From positions 1 through 64,000 of the forward strand of contig NZ_FMJL01000008.1 in assembly GCF_900095445.1 (NCBI RefSeq): a stretch of DNA of 64,000 nt, given 5' to 3'. The stretch comes from Clostridium sp. N3C (GTDB lineage Bacteria > Bacillota > Clostridia > Clostridiales > Clostridiaceae). Below the pieces are notes generated by a model. It saw only the letters and a list, made by a program, of their open reading frames with translations, ran no database searches and was not told the origin of the DNA. The position numbers were made by a program, and so were the translations under genes. Shown one piece after another: positions 56,966 to 64,000 of this stretch; within the stretch, counting starts at the first letter, position 1; every line of letters begins with the position of its first letter.

Positions 56966-57150
56966 GTTCTTATGTAAAATATGCTTTAAAAGAGCTTATA
57001 TACAGGTATAATAAAAAAGGTTAGATGTAAATTAATAATATGTGAGGATGAAAATAAGCGATAAGTTTAAAAATTTAAAGAAATAAGAAGATATTAATAG
57101 CATTATAAGTTTGGTTGTCTTATTATAATAGACTTTTTTTAATTATGTGC

Positions 57151-57179
57151 TTGATTATGGAAAATAGCTTTGTTATTAT
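57151..57179 (+). promoter_or_regulatory. Promoter of the dnaJ-like/clpB operon
   Basis: TTGATT (57151-57156) and TATTAT (57174-57179) are 17 bases apart. The start is expected near 57186, directly before the CtsR-type box. Confidence 0.7.
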
Positions 57180-57187
57180 AAAATTAA

Positions 57188-57204
57188 GGTCAAAGAAGGT
57201 CAAG
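57188..57204 (+). promoter_or_regulatory. CtsR-type heptad operator
   Basis: GGTCAAA-GAA-GGTCAAG fits the CtsR tandem heptad consensus (A/G)GTCAAA-NAN-(A/G)GTCAAA with one mismatch. It sits at the start of a transcript containing clpB, a classical CtsR target. Confidence 0.75.
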
Positions 57205-57284
57205 TAATTATGGAAGTAGGATTTCTATAATTAGAATAGATATGATTAAATAAATATAAACTTGCAAGAAGAAGGGATGATAAT

Positions 57285-58214
57285 GTGAAATATAAGGATT
57301 ATTACCAAATTCTTGGTGTTGATAAGAATGCTTCTCAAGATGAGATCAAAAAAGCATATAGAAAACTAGCTAAAAAATACCATCCTGATGCAAATCCAGG
57401 TAATAAAGAGGCAGAAGAAAAGTTTAAGGATGTTTCTGAAGCCTATGAAGTGCTAGGAGATGAAGAAAAAAGAAAACAATATGATGCCCTTGGCAGCGGA
57501 TTCAATTTCCAGGGGGGGTATGATTTTGATCCTTCTCAGTTTGGTTTTGATAATTTTAAGTATGATTTTAGTAGTAGTTCTGGAAATTATAGTGACTTTT
57601 TTAATATGTTTTTTGGCGATGGAGGGTTTAATTTTAGAGACTTTTTTGGCGGTGGAAGCAGTGGCTTTAGAAGAACTTCCTATAGTAAGAAAGGTAAAGA
57701 TATTGAGTCAGAGTTAGAAGTTACTTTGATAGAGGGCTTTAAGGGATTAGAAAAGAAAATTACCTTTAGAAGGCAAAATCAAAATAAAAGTCTTACCTTT
57801 AAAATACCTAAGGGAGTTAAAGATGGAGAAAAAATTAGATTAAAAGGACAAGGAGAGCCTGGCATTAATGGTGGAGAAAATGGTGATTTATATCTAACAG
57901 TTAAAATGAAAACAGAAACTAATCAAAGCCTTGAAGGACTTGATATAACCACTACTATTGATGTGTTTCCTTGGGAAGCAGCCTTAGGCAGTGAAGCCTC
58001 TGTAGAGACTCTAGATGGGAAAATAATATTAAAAGTGCCGGCAGGGGTTCAGACAGACACAAAATTAAGGATTCCTGGAAAAGGATATGTTGATAGACAA
58101 GGAATGAGAGGAAACTTATATATAAAAGTAAGAATAGTAAATCCTAAGAATATAAATGAAGAGATGAAAAGGCTATATGAAAGATTAGGAGAGCTAGCAG
58201 GAGGTAACAATTAA
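57285..58214 (+). CDS. DnaJ-like co-chaperone (CbpA type)
   Basis: The 309-residue protein has an N-terminal J domain (about 1-70) with H33-P34-D35, a Gly/Phe-rich linker (about 72-145), and the two C-terminal substrate-binding domains (about 150-295; [29 protein letters not shown]). The DnaJ zinc-finger repeats are absent, as in CbpA. It stimulates DnaK ATPase. GTG 57285 follows GAAGAAGGGATGA; an overlapping ATG is out of frame and stops at once. clpB begins 20 bases after it, so the two form a disaggregase operon. Confidence 0.9.
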   Translation: MKYKDYYQILGVDKNASQDEIKKAYRKLAKKYHPDANPGNKEAEEKFKDVSEAYEVLGDEEKRKQYDALGSGFNFQGGYDFDPSQFGFDNFKYDFSSSSGNYSDFFNMFFGDGGFNFRDFFGGGSSGFRRTSYSKKGKDIESELEVTLIEGFKGLEKKITFRRQNQNKSLTFKIPKGVKDGEKIRLKGQGEPGINGGENGDLYLTVKMKTETNQSLEGLDITTTIDVFPWEAALGSEASVETLDGKIILKVPAGVQTDTKLRIPGKGYVDRQGMRGNLYIKVRIVNPKNINEEMKRLYERLGELAGGNN

Positions 58215-58234
58215 TAGAGAGGAGATGAAAGATT

Positions 58235-60826
58235 ATGAACATAGAAAGAGTTACAGAAAAGGCTCAAAGTGCAATATTATCTGCAAAAGATATTGCGGTA
58301 AGAATGGGGCATCAGCAAATAGATGTAGAGCATCTTCACCTAGCTTTGATAACTCAAGAAGATGGGCTTATACCAAAGCTGATTAAATACATGGGACATG
58401 ATCTTTCCATGTATGCAAAAGATGTAGAGGTCCAGCTTCAAAAGTTACCTAAAGTTTATGGAAATGGAGCCTCTGATTTATACATGTCTAGAAGATTTGA
58501 ACAGATTCTTAATCAAGGAGAAGATGAGGCAAAAAGGTTTAAAGATGAATATACTAGCGTTGAGCATCTTTATATTGCTTTGTTAAAAGATAGAGATAAA
58601 TCTCTTCAGGAGATATTTAAAAAGTATGGCATCACCTTAGATAAGTTCATGGTGGCCTTAAGTAAGGTAAGGAGCAATCAGAGAATTACATCTCCCAATC
58701 CCGAGGATACCTATGATGTATTAAATAAATATGGACGGGATCTTGTAGAAATGGCAAGACAGGGTAAGATAGATCCGGTTATAGGTAGAGATGCAGAAAT
58801 AAGACGAGCTATAAGGATTTTATCTAGAAGAACTAAAAACAATCCAGTGCTTATTGGAGAACCGGGAGTAGGTAAAACTGCGGTGGTAGAAGGTCTGGCC
58901 CAAAGGATTTTAAAGGGCGATGTGCCTGAAGGGCTGAAAGATAAGACTATTTTTGCCTTGGATATAGGTTCTTTAATAGCAGGAGCTAAATATAGGGGAG
59001 AATTTGAAGAAAGGCTTAAGGCAGTACTTAATGAGGTTAATAACTCTAATGGTAGGATTATATTGTTTATAGATGAGCTTCATAACATTGTAGGTGCCGG
59101 TAAGGCCGAAGGAGCTATGGATGCAGGTAATTTGCTAAAGCCAATGCTAGCAAGAGGAGAGTTACATTGTATTGGTGCCACAACCTTAGATGAATATAGG
59201 ACATATATTGAAAAGGATCCGGCCTTAGAGAGGAGATTTCAACCTATCATAGTTGAACAGCCTACGGTAGAAGATACTATATCCATTCTTAGAGGCTTAA
59301 AAGAAAGGTTTGAAATTCATCATGGAGTTAGGATAACGGACAATGCAATAATAGCCTGTGCAGTGCTTTCTAATAGATATATTAGCGAAAGGTTTTTGCC
59401 AGATAAGGCTATAGATTTAATGGATGAGGCTGCAGCCATGATCAGAACTGAAATTGACAGCATGCCTACAGAGATTGATGAGATATCAAGACGAATTATG
59501 CAGCTGGAAATAGAGCGCCAGGCCTTAAAAAAGGAAGAGGATGAAATATCTATAGATAGACTGAAAGATCTGGAAAAAGAAATAAGCTCCTTGAAGGAAG
59601 AGGCAAATAGAATGAAGGCTCAATGGGAGTTAGAAAAGAAAAATATCATGAGAGAAAAAGAACTTAAGGCTCAAATTGAAGAGGTAACTAGGGAAATAGA
59701 AGAGGCTGAGAGACAGTATGATTTAGAAAAGTTAGCTATATTAAAGCATGGTAAGTTGCCAGAGCTTCAAAAGCAATTGGAGGAAGAAAAGCAAAAGAAA
59801 AGGACTAGCGAAAATACCTTGTTAAAGGAAGAGGTTACAGAGGAAGAGATAGCGGAAATAGTATCTCGTTGGACAGGTATACCAATTACAAAGTTAGTAG
59901 AGAATGAAAAGGATAAGCTGCTTAATTTAGAGAATATCCTTCATAAGAGGGTTATAGGACAAGATGAGGCGGTAATAGCGGTATCTGATGCGGTGATAAG
60001 AGCACGTTCTGGCTTAAAGGACCCAAGAAGACCTGTAGGATCTTTCATATTTTTAGGACCTACTGGGGTAGGAAAAACGGAACTATCAAAGGCCTTATCT
60101 GAAGCTTTGTTTGACAGTGAGGATAACATTGTTAGAATAGATATGTCCGAATATATGGAGAAGCATACGGTAGCAAGACTTATAGGAGCGCCTCCTGGAT
60201 ATGTAGGTTATGAGGAAGGAGGACAGCTTACAGAGGCAGTAAGACGAAAACCATACACTGTTATTCTTTTTGATGAAATAGAAAAGGCTCATCCAGAAGT
60301 GTTTAATGTACTTTTACAGCTCTTAGATGATGGAAGGCTTACAGACAGTCAAGGTAGAACTGTAGATTTTAAGAACACTGTAGTTATAATGACTTCAAAT
60401 ATAGGTAGTGAATATTTACTTAGAGGAATAAATGATAAGGGTGAAATAGAAGAAAGTGCTAGAGAAGCAGTTATGGCTGACCTTAATAGACATTTTAAAC
60501 CGGAGTTCTTAAACCGTGTTGATGAAATTGTTCTATTTAAGCCTTTAAGAAAGGAAGAAATAATTAAGATTATTGACCTGGCTTTATCAGATATACAAAG
60601 AAGGTTAGATGATAGACGAATAAACTTAAAGGTAACTGAGGGTGCAAAATATTATATGGCAGATAGGGCCTATGATCCAGTGTATGGGGCAAGACCAATA
60701 AAGAGATACTTACAGAAGTTTATAGAAACAGAAATAGGAAAAATGATTATTAAAGGCTCTGTAGGTCCGGGGAAGGAAATAAAGATTGATCTTATAGATG
60801 GTGAATTAAAAATGACAGTACACTAA
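58235..60826 (+). CDS. clpB: ATP-dependent disaggregase ClpB
   Basis: The 863-residue AAA+ chaperone dissolves protein aggregates with DnaK/DnaJ. The ClpN repeats are at about 1-145. The first AAA+ module has GEPGVGKT and LFIDELHN. A long middle coiled coil (about 405-525) separates ClpB from ClpC/ClpA. The second module has [10 protein letters not shown] and [14 protein letters not shown], and a D2-small domain follows. No ClpP-binding loop is evident. It is the second gene of the operon, with an AGAGGAGATG site. Confidence 0.96.
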   Translation: MNIERVTEKAQSAILSAKDIAVRMGHQQIDVEHLHLALITQEDGLIPKLIKYMGHDLSMYAKDVEVQLQKLPKVYGNGASDLYMSRRFEQILNQGEDEAKRFKDEYTSVEHLYIALLKDRDKSLQEIFKKYGITLDKFMVALSKVRSNQRITSPNPEDTYDVLNKYGRDLVEMARQGKIDPVIGRDAEIRRAIRILSRRTKNNPVLIGEPGVGKTAVVEGLAQRILKGDVPEGLKDKTIFALDIGSLIAGAKYRGEFEERLKAVLNEVNNSNGRIILFIDELHNIVGAGKAEGAMDAGNLLKPMLARGELHCIGATTLDEYRTYIEKDPALERRFQPIIVEQPTVEDTISILRGLKERFEIHHGVRITDNAIIACAVLSNRYISERFLPDKAIDLMDEAAAMIRTEIDSMPTEIDEISRRIMQLEIERQALKKEEDEISIDRLKDLEKEISSLKEEANRMKAQWELEKKNIMREKELKAQIEEVTREIEEAERQYDLEKLAILKHGKLPELQKQLEEEKQKKRTSENTLLKEEVTEEEIAEIVSRWTGIPITKLVENEKDKLLNLENILHKRVIGQDEAVIAVSDAVIRARSGLKDPRRPVGSFIFLGPTGVGKTELSKALSEALFDSEDNIVRIDMSEYMEKHTVARLIGAPPGYVGYEEGGQLTEAVRRKPYTVILFDEIEKAHPEVFNVLLQLLDDGRLTDSQGRTVDFKNTVVIMTSNIGSEYLLRGINDKGEIEESAREAVMADLNRHFKPEFLNRVDEIVLFKPLRKEEIIKIIDLALSDIQRRLDDRRINLKVTEGAKYYMADRAYDPVYGARPIKRYLQKFIETEIGKMIIKGSVGPGKEIKIDLIDGELKMTVH

Positions 60827-60850
60827 TAAGCCAGGGCCATAATAGAATAT

Positions 60851-60891
60851 AAAAAGTCTTGTTTTTAGCGTTTCTAAAAACAAGACTTTTT
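60851..60891. terminator. Bidirectional terminator between clpB and ilvD
   Basis: A perfect 18-bp stem (60851-60868 with 60874-60891) with a five-base loop and T-runs on both strands lies between convergent genes. Confidence 0.9.
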
Positions 60892-60912
60892 ATATTCCAA
60901 TTTATCTGTTAA

Positions 60913-62589
60913 TTAATCATTGCTCTTTGGAACTTCTAAAATAGCACCCTTGCAGCTTGCAGAAACCATGGAAGAATATCTTGCTAAATAGCCGTTGGTA
61001 ATTTGTGGTTTTCTAGGTTTCCAATTTGCTCTTCTTCTTTCTAATTCATCATCACTAACTAGTAGATTAATACTATTGTTATTTATGTCAATTTGAATTA
61101 TATCTCCATCTTCAACTAAGGCAATGGGGCCACCTACAGCAGCTTCTGGACAAACGTGACCAATGGAAGCACCTCTGCTGGCTCCACTGAAACGACCGTC
61201 GGTTATTAGAGCAACGGTGCTGTCTAGGCCTCTACCAGCGATGGCGGAAGTAGGATTGAGCATTTCTCTCATACCAGGACCACCTTTAGGTCCTTCATAT
61301 CTGATTACAACCACATCGCCAGCAACTATTTTACCAGAATTTATTGCATCTAAGGCATCTTCCTCACAGTCGAATACCCTAGCAGGACCTTCATGTTTTA
61401 ACATTTCTGGCACTACTGCAGAACGTTTTACTACGCAGGAGTCAGGTGCAAGGTTACCCTTAAGAACTGCTATTCCACCGGTTGGGCTATAAGGATTTTC
61501 TACCGGTCTAATAATTTCAGGATTTTTGTTAAGGTAACCTTCAATATTTTCTGCCACAGTTTTTCCGGTACAAGTAATTAGATCTGTTTTTAATAAGCCT
61601 AATTTATTTATTTCGTTCATAACAGCATAGATGCCACCAGCTTCATTTAAATCTTCCATATAAGCATGACCGGCAGGAGCTAGGTGACATAGATTAGGTG
61701 TTTTAGCGCTTATTTCATTAGCAATATCAACATTTAATTCTACTCCAGCTTCATGGGCGATGGCTGGCAAATGTAGCATAGTATTTGTGCTACAACCAAG
61801 AGCCATGTCTATAGTTAATGCATTTATAAAGGCATCCTTAGTCATAATGTCTCTAGGACGTATATCTTTTTTAACTAGTTCTACTATTTGCATTCCAGCA
61901 TGCTTGGCTAATTTAATTCTTTCAGAATAAACAGCAGGAATAGTTCCATTACCCTTTAAGGCCATACCTAAAACTTCTGTTAGGCAGTTCATGCTGTTGG
62001 CTGTATACATACCTGAACAGGAACCGCAGGTTGCACAAACTTTATTTTCATATTCTTCCAGTTTTTCGTCGTTGATTTTTCCAGCGTGATAAGCACCTAC
62101 TGCTTCAAACATACTGGAAAGGCTAGTTTTACGACCATCTACTCTACCTGCCAACATTGGACCACCGCTTACAAAGATGGTAGGAATATTGAGTCTAGCA
62201 GCAGCCATCAAGAGACCTGGTACGTTTTTATCGCAGTTTGGAACCATTACCAAACCGTCGAAGGCATGGGCCATAGCCATTGCCTCTGTGGAATCTGCAA
62301 TCAAGTCTCTTGTAACTAATGAATATTTCATGCCTATATGTCCCATGGCAATACCATCGCATACAGCAATAGCAGGAAATACAACAGGAGTACCGCCAGC
62401 CATAGCCACACCTAGTTTTACAGCATCTACAATTTTATCTAAGTTCATATGACCTGGGACAATTTCATTATAGGAACTAACAATTCCTATAAGGGGCTTT
62501 TCCATTTCTTCCTTTGTCATACCTAGTGCATTCAATAAGGATCGCTGAGGAGCACTTTTAATTCCTTTTTTTATTGAATCGCTTCTCAT
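60913..62589 (-). CDS. ilvD: Dihydroxy-acid dehydratase
   Basis: The 558-residue Fe-S enzyme dehydrates 2,3-dihydroxy-isovalerate and -methylvalerate in valine/isoleucine synthesis. Cluster and active-site blocks are present: [50 protein letters not shown] and [18 protein letters not shown] 62589 has an AAGGGTGG site nine bases upstream and gives the usual MRSDSIKKG start; GTG 62601 would overlap it. No other ilv/leu gene is near. It has its own strong promoter and follows a GntR regulator on the same strand. Sugar-acid dehydratases are related, but the sequence is closer to IlvD. Confidence 0.92.
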   Translation of the reverse strand: MRSDSIKKGIKSAPQRSLLNALGMTKEEMEKPLIGIVSSYNEIVPGHMNLDKIVDAVKLGVAMAGGTPVVFPAIAVCDGIAMGHIGMKYSLVTRDLIADSTEAMAMAHAFDGLVMVPNCDKNVPGLLMAAARLNIPTIFVSGGPMLAGRVDGRKTSLSSMFEAVGAYHAGKINDEKLEEYENKVCATCGSCSGMYTANSMNCLTEVLGMALKGNGTIPAVYSERIKLAKHAGMQIVELVKKDIRPRDIMTKDAFINALTIDMALGCSTNTMLHLPAIAHEAGVELNVDIANEISAKTPNLCHLAPAGHAYMEDLNEAGGIYAVMNEINKLGLLKTDLITCTGKTVAENIEGYLNKNPEIIRPVENPYSPTGGIAVLKGNLAPDSCVVKRSAVVPEMLKHEGPARVFDCEEDALDAINSGKIVAGDVVVIRYEGPKGGPGMREMLNPTSAIAGRGLDSTVALITDGRFSGASRGASIGHVCPEAAVGGPIALVEDGDIIQIDINNNSINLLVSDDELERRRANWKPRKPQITNGYLARYSSMVSASCKGAILEVPKSND

Positions 62590-62651
62590 AAAATTTTCCA
62601 CCCTTTCTTATATAATAAAAAGTTTATTTATCAATATAGTTGTCCAACAAT

Positions 62652-62680
62652 ATTATAAGTTGTATGATGTCTCTTGTCAA
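62652..62680 (-). promoter_or_regulatory. Promoter of ilvD with overlapping GTTG/CAAC motifs
   Basis: On the minus strand TTGACA (62680-62675) and TATAAT (62657-62652) are 17 bases apart. GTTGTCCAAC at 62639-62648 and a further GTTGT at 62659-62663 form inverted GTTG/CAAC elements over and beside the -10, a likely operator for the upstream GntR-family regulator. Confidence 0.75.
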
Positions 62681-62700
62681 TGAAGTGTTGGCAGTATTTT

Positions 62701-63393
62701 CTATAAGTCTCTTAGTTCTTTTTCAAAGCCTCTCATAGCATGAATTATATGTAGCTTCATTGCGGTCTCTGCCCCCTCAGCATCACGATTAGCTAGAAAG
62801 TTCATAATCATTCTATGGTCGTTAATGGTTTCCTCTATCATTGCAGGATTTTCATTGGATAAAATAACACCTTGATATATAGCTTTATAAATTATAGGCA
62901 TTAACCTATTCATAAATTCGTTGTGGGTGGCTTTAACAATAGATTTATGGAAGGCCTGTTCCACCTCTGTACGATCTTCCTTTTTTAAAATGGTTTCTTC
63001 TTCAAGTTTGCCATAGTAAAGAATACGTTCTAGTTCTTTGTCTGTAGCTCTAGTAGCTGCATAATAGGCGATTTTAGGTTCGAATATTAATCTTATCTCA
63101 TATAAATCTTTAATATTATGTCTTACATTGTTAAGTTCATCTAAACCTAAAGGGTCATTCAAATTTAGATTATTTGATATGAAGGTGCCCTTTCCTCTTT
63201 TTATTTCTAAAACATTGTGTGAAGTTAAAATACGGATAGCTTCCCTTAAGGTAGTTCTACTGACCTTAAGTTCTGATGAAAGTTCAATTTCATTGGGAAG
63301 CTTATCTCCTGGTAAAAATCTTTTATCTATAGTAATCATGGCTAGTATATCCTCTGCCACACTTTCAGCAAGCAACTTTTCTTTTTTTGGCAT
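62701..63393 (-). CDS. GntR family regulator (FadR/FCD type)
   Basis: The 230-residue protein has an N-terminal GntR winged helix (about 8-72; LPNEIELSSELKVSRTTLREAIRILTSHNVLEIKRGKGTFI) and a C-terminal FCD helical domain (about 90-225) with the usual His/Asp metal-site residues. FCD regulators sense organic acids or sugar acids. AGGAGGT precedes the ATG at 63393. It is directly upstream of ilvD on the same strand. The operator-like repeats between the two suggest local control; the ligand is unknown. Confidence 0.9.
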   Translation of the reverse strand: MPKKEKLLAESVAEDILAMITIDKRFLPGDKLPNEIELSSELKVSRTTLREAIRILTSHNVLEIKRGKGTFISNNLNLNDPLGLDELNNVRHNIKDLYEIRLIFEPKIAYYAATRATDKELERILYYGKLEEETILKKEDRTEVEQAFHKSIVKATHNEFMNRLMPIIYKAIYQGVILSNENPAMIEETINDHRMIMNFLANRDAEGAETAMKLHIIHAMRGFEKELRDL

Positions 63394-63449
63394 GTGTACC
63401 TCCTAATAATTACTGGGGATATTGACACTTTTACTTTCATGATCCTCAA

Positions 63450-63476
63450 GTATTCTTAAAATTACTTTAAGAATAC
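63450..63476. promoter_or_regulatory. Perfect inverted repeat upstream of the GntR gene
   Basis: Bases 63450-63460 pair perfectly with 63466-63476 (11 bp, five-base centre), about 60-80 bases upstream of the GntR start. It could be an autoregulatory operator. Confidence 0.45.
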
Positions 63477-63551
63477 AATATTGAGTAAAATTTTACAAGA
63501 ACCTTATAAATTGAATTTCCAAAAGGTGACGAAGTATCAATGGTAAAAAGG

Positions 63552-63580
63552 TTTACATACAATTATAAGAATGCTATAAT
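63552..63580 (+). promoter_or_regulatory. Promoter of the sugar-binding protein gene
   Basis: TTTACA (63552-63557) and TATAAT (63575-63580) are 17 bases apart. A perfect 12-bp inverted repeat (63570-63581 with 63589-63600) overlaps the -10 and the start point. Confidence 0.8.
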
Positions 63581-63697
63581 TCAAATAAAATTATAGCATT
63601 AAAGCCTTAATTAATCGAAAGAGTGAATTTGCTTTTCAAGGTTAAAATAAGAATAGAGTAATACTATGATATCAAGGTTACTAGGAGTAGGAGTTAT

Positions 63698-64000
63698 ATG
63701 AAAAAAATAAAATTAATCGCCACATATATGTACAACTATGCTATTTATATTCTATTATTTTTGATTGCCTTATGCTCTATTGTCCTATATGCGTTAAAGA
63801 AAGAGGATATACAACTGCCTGGAGCTAAACCATTATACCATTTTTATTTCATTGGCCAAAATTCAGCAGATCCTTTTTGGAAGGAAGTTATGAGAGGTGT
63901 GGAAGAAAGTGCCGAAGATAATAATGTAGTGGTGGAGATTTACGCACCTCGCTTTAATGATCCTACGGAGGAATTAAAATACATAGATATTGCCACTATA
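63698..64000 (+). CDS. Membrane-anchored periplasmic-binding-type sugar protein (5' part)
   Basis: Only the first 101 residues are in the window. A single membrane helix (about 11-32) is followed by YHFYFIGQNSADPFWKEVMRGVEESAEDNNVVVEIYAP, the start of a Peripl_BP_4 sugar-binding domain as in ribose/galactose binding proteins. The uncleaved-looking anchor lacks a lipobox Cys, so it may be a sensor accessory protein for a two-component system rather than a plain ABC transporter lipoprotein. AGGAGTAGGAG precedes the ATG. The genes beyond the window would decide. Confidence 0.8.
   Translation, partial: MKKIKLIATYMYNYAIYILLFLIALCSIVLYALKKEDIQLPGAKPLYHFYFIGQNSADPFWKEVMRGVEESAEDNNVVVEIYAPRFNDPTEELKYIDIATI

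Noticed and set aside
60913..62589. Sugar-acid (Edd/xylonate type) dehydratase instead of IlvD, given the GntR and sugar-binding neighbours.
   Set aside because: The N-terminus and the [14 protein letters not shown] region read as IlvD, though the context keeps a small doubt.

Overview
The window is chromosomal DNA from a low-GC, spore-forming clostridium (Clostridiaceae-like). Pointers are the strong AT bias, GGAGG-type ribosome binding sites with occasional TTG/GTG starts, a T-box leader on cysE, a spore cortex-lytic enzyme, CggR-controlled glycolysis, a CtsR-type heat-shock box, and tmRNA beside smpB. There is no rRNA, insertion sequence, prophage or CRISPR array. Most of it is ordinary core genome; the interest lies in a few decayed or rearranged loci and in several regulatory sites.

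Layout. 1-4779: a partial NERD-domain gene (-), sleB, T-box/cysE, plsC, and a Na+-pump decarboxylase beta/gamma pair (-). 5017-9111: nth, ptsI, ddl and an AlkD-like glycosylase. 9403-15462: a VanW protein and a MoxR / DUF58 / transglutaminase operon. 15507-16180: a tRNA-Leu relic, a 57-residue ORF and an intact tRNA-Leu(CAG). 16378-19850: cell-wall amidase, HAD phosphatase, trmL, DegV. 20024-29058: a nitrogen-assimilation block (gltB, gltD, asnA, amt, P-II) headed by a promoter that runs straight into a terminator-like hairpin. 29322-32370: MerR-type regulator (-), Fe-alcohol dehydrogenase, PilZ protein (-). 32603-42573: glycolysis (cggR, gap, pgk, tpiA, gpmI; then a CBS-ACT gene on the other strand; then a second gpmI and eno), followed by secG, rnr, smpB and ssrA up to 46835.

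47376-53120 is the most unusual part: a cytoplasmic chemosensory-type cluster with no complete kinase. It holds a soluble double-signalling-domain receptor split by a one-base frameshift, a triple-CheW protein whose third CheW domain runs into the last part of a histidine-kinase ATPase domain, a kinase-less CheA-like protein (Hpt, P2-like region, STAS-like end), a CheY-like receiver and a small protein. Its promoter is followed by a Rex-like palindrome, and another lies about 300 bp further upstream. Either the system is decaying or it is a divergent array that borrows its kinase.

53464-64000: a NUDIX hydrolase, an internally deleted methyltransferase pseudogene, a GGDEF protein with a four-cysteine sensor, an L,D-transpeptidase, a DnaJ-like/ClpB heat-shock operon under a CtsR-type box, ilvD and a GntR-family regulator (both -), and the first part of a membrane-anchored sugar-binding protein under a promoter overlapped by a perfect inverted repeat.

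How the parts work together: glycolysis genes sit behind an autoregulatory CggR-type operator; ammonium uptake (amt), sensing (P-II) and assimilation (GOGAT, AsnA) are contiguous; envelope genes (VanW, L,D-transpeptidase, amidase, SleB, Ddl) recur through the window; GGDEF and PilZ proteins indicate c-di-GMP signalling. All functions are read from sequence motifs and family knowledge; no database search was run.
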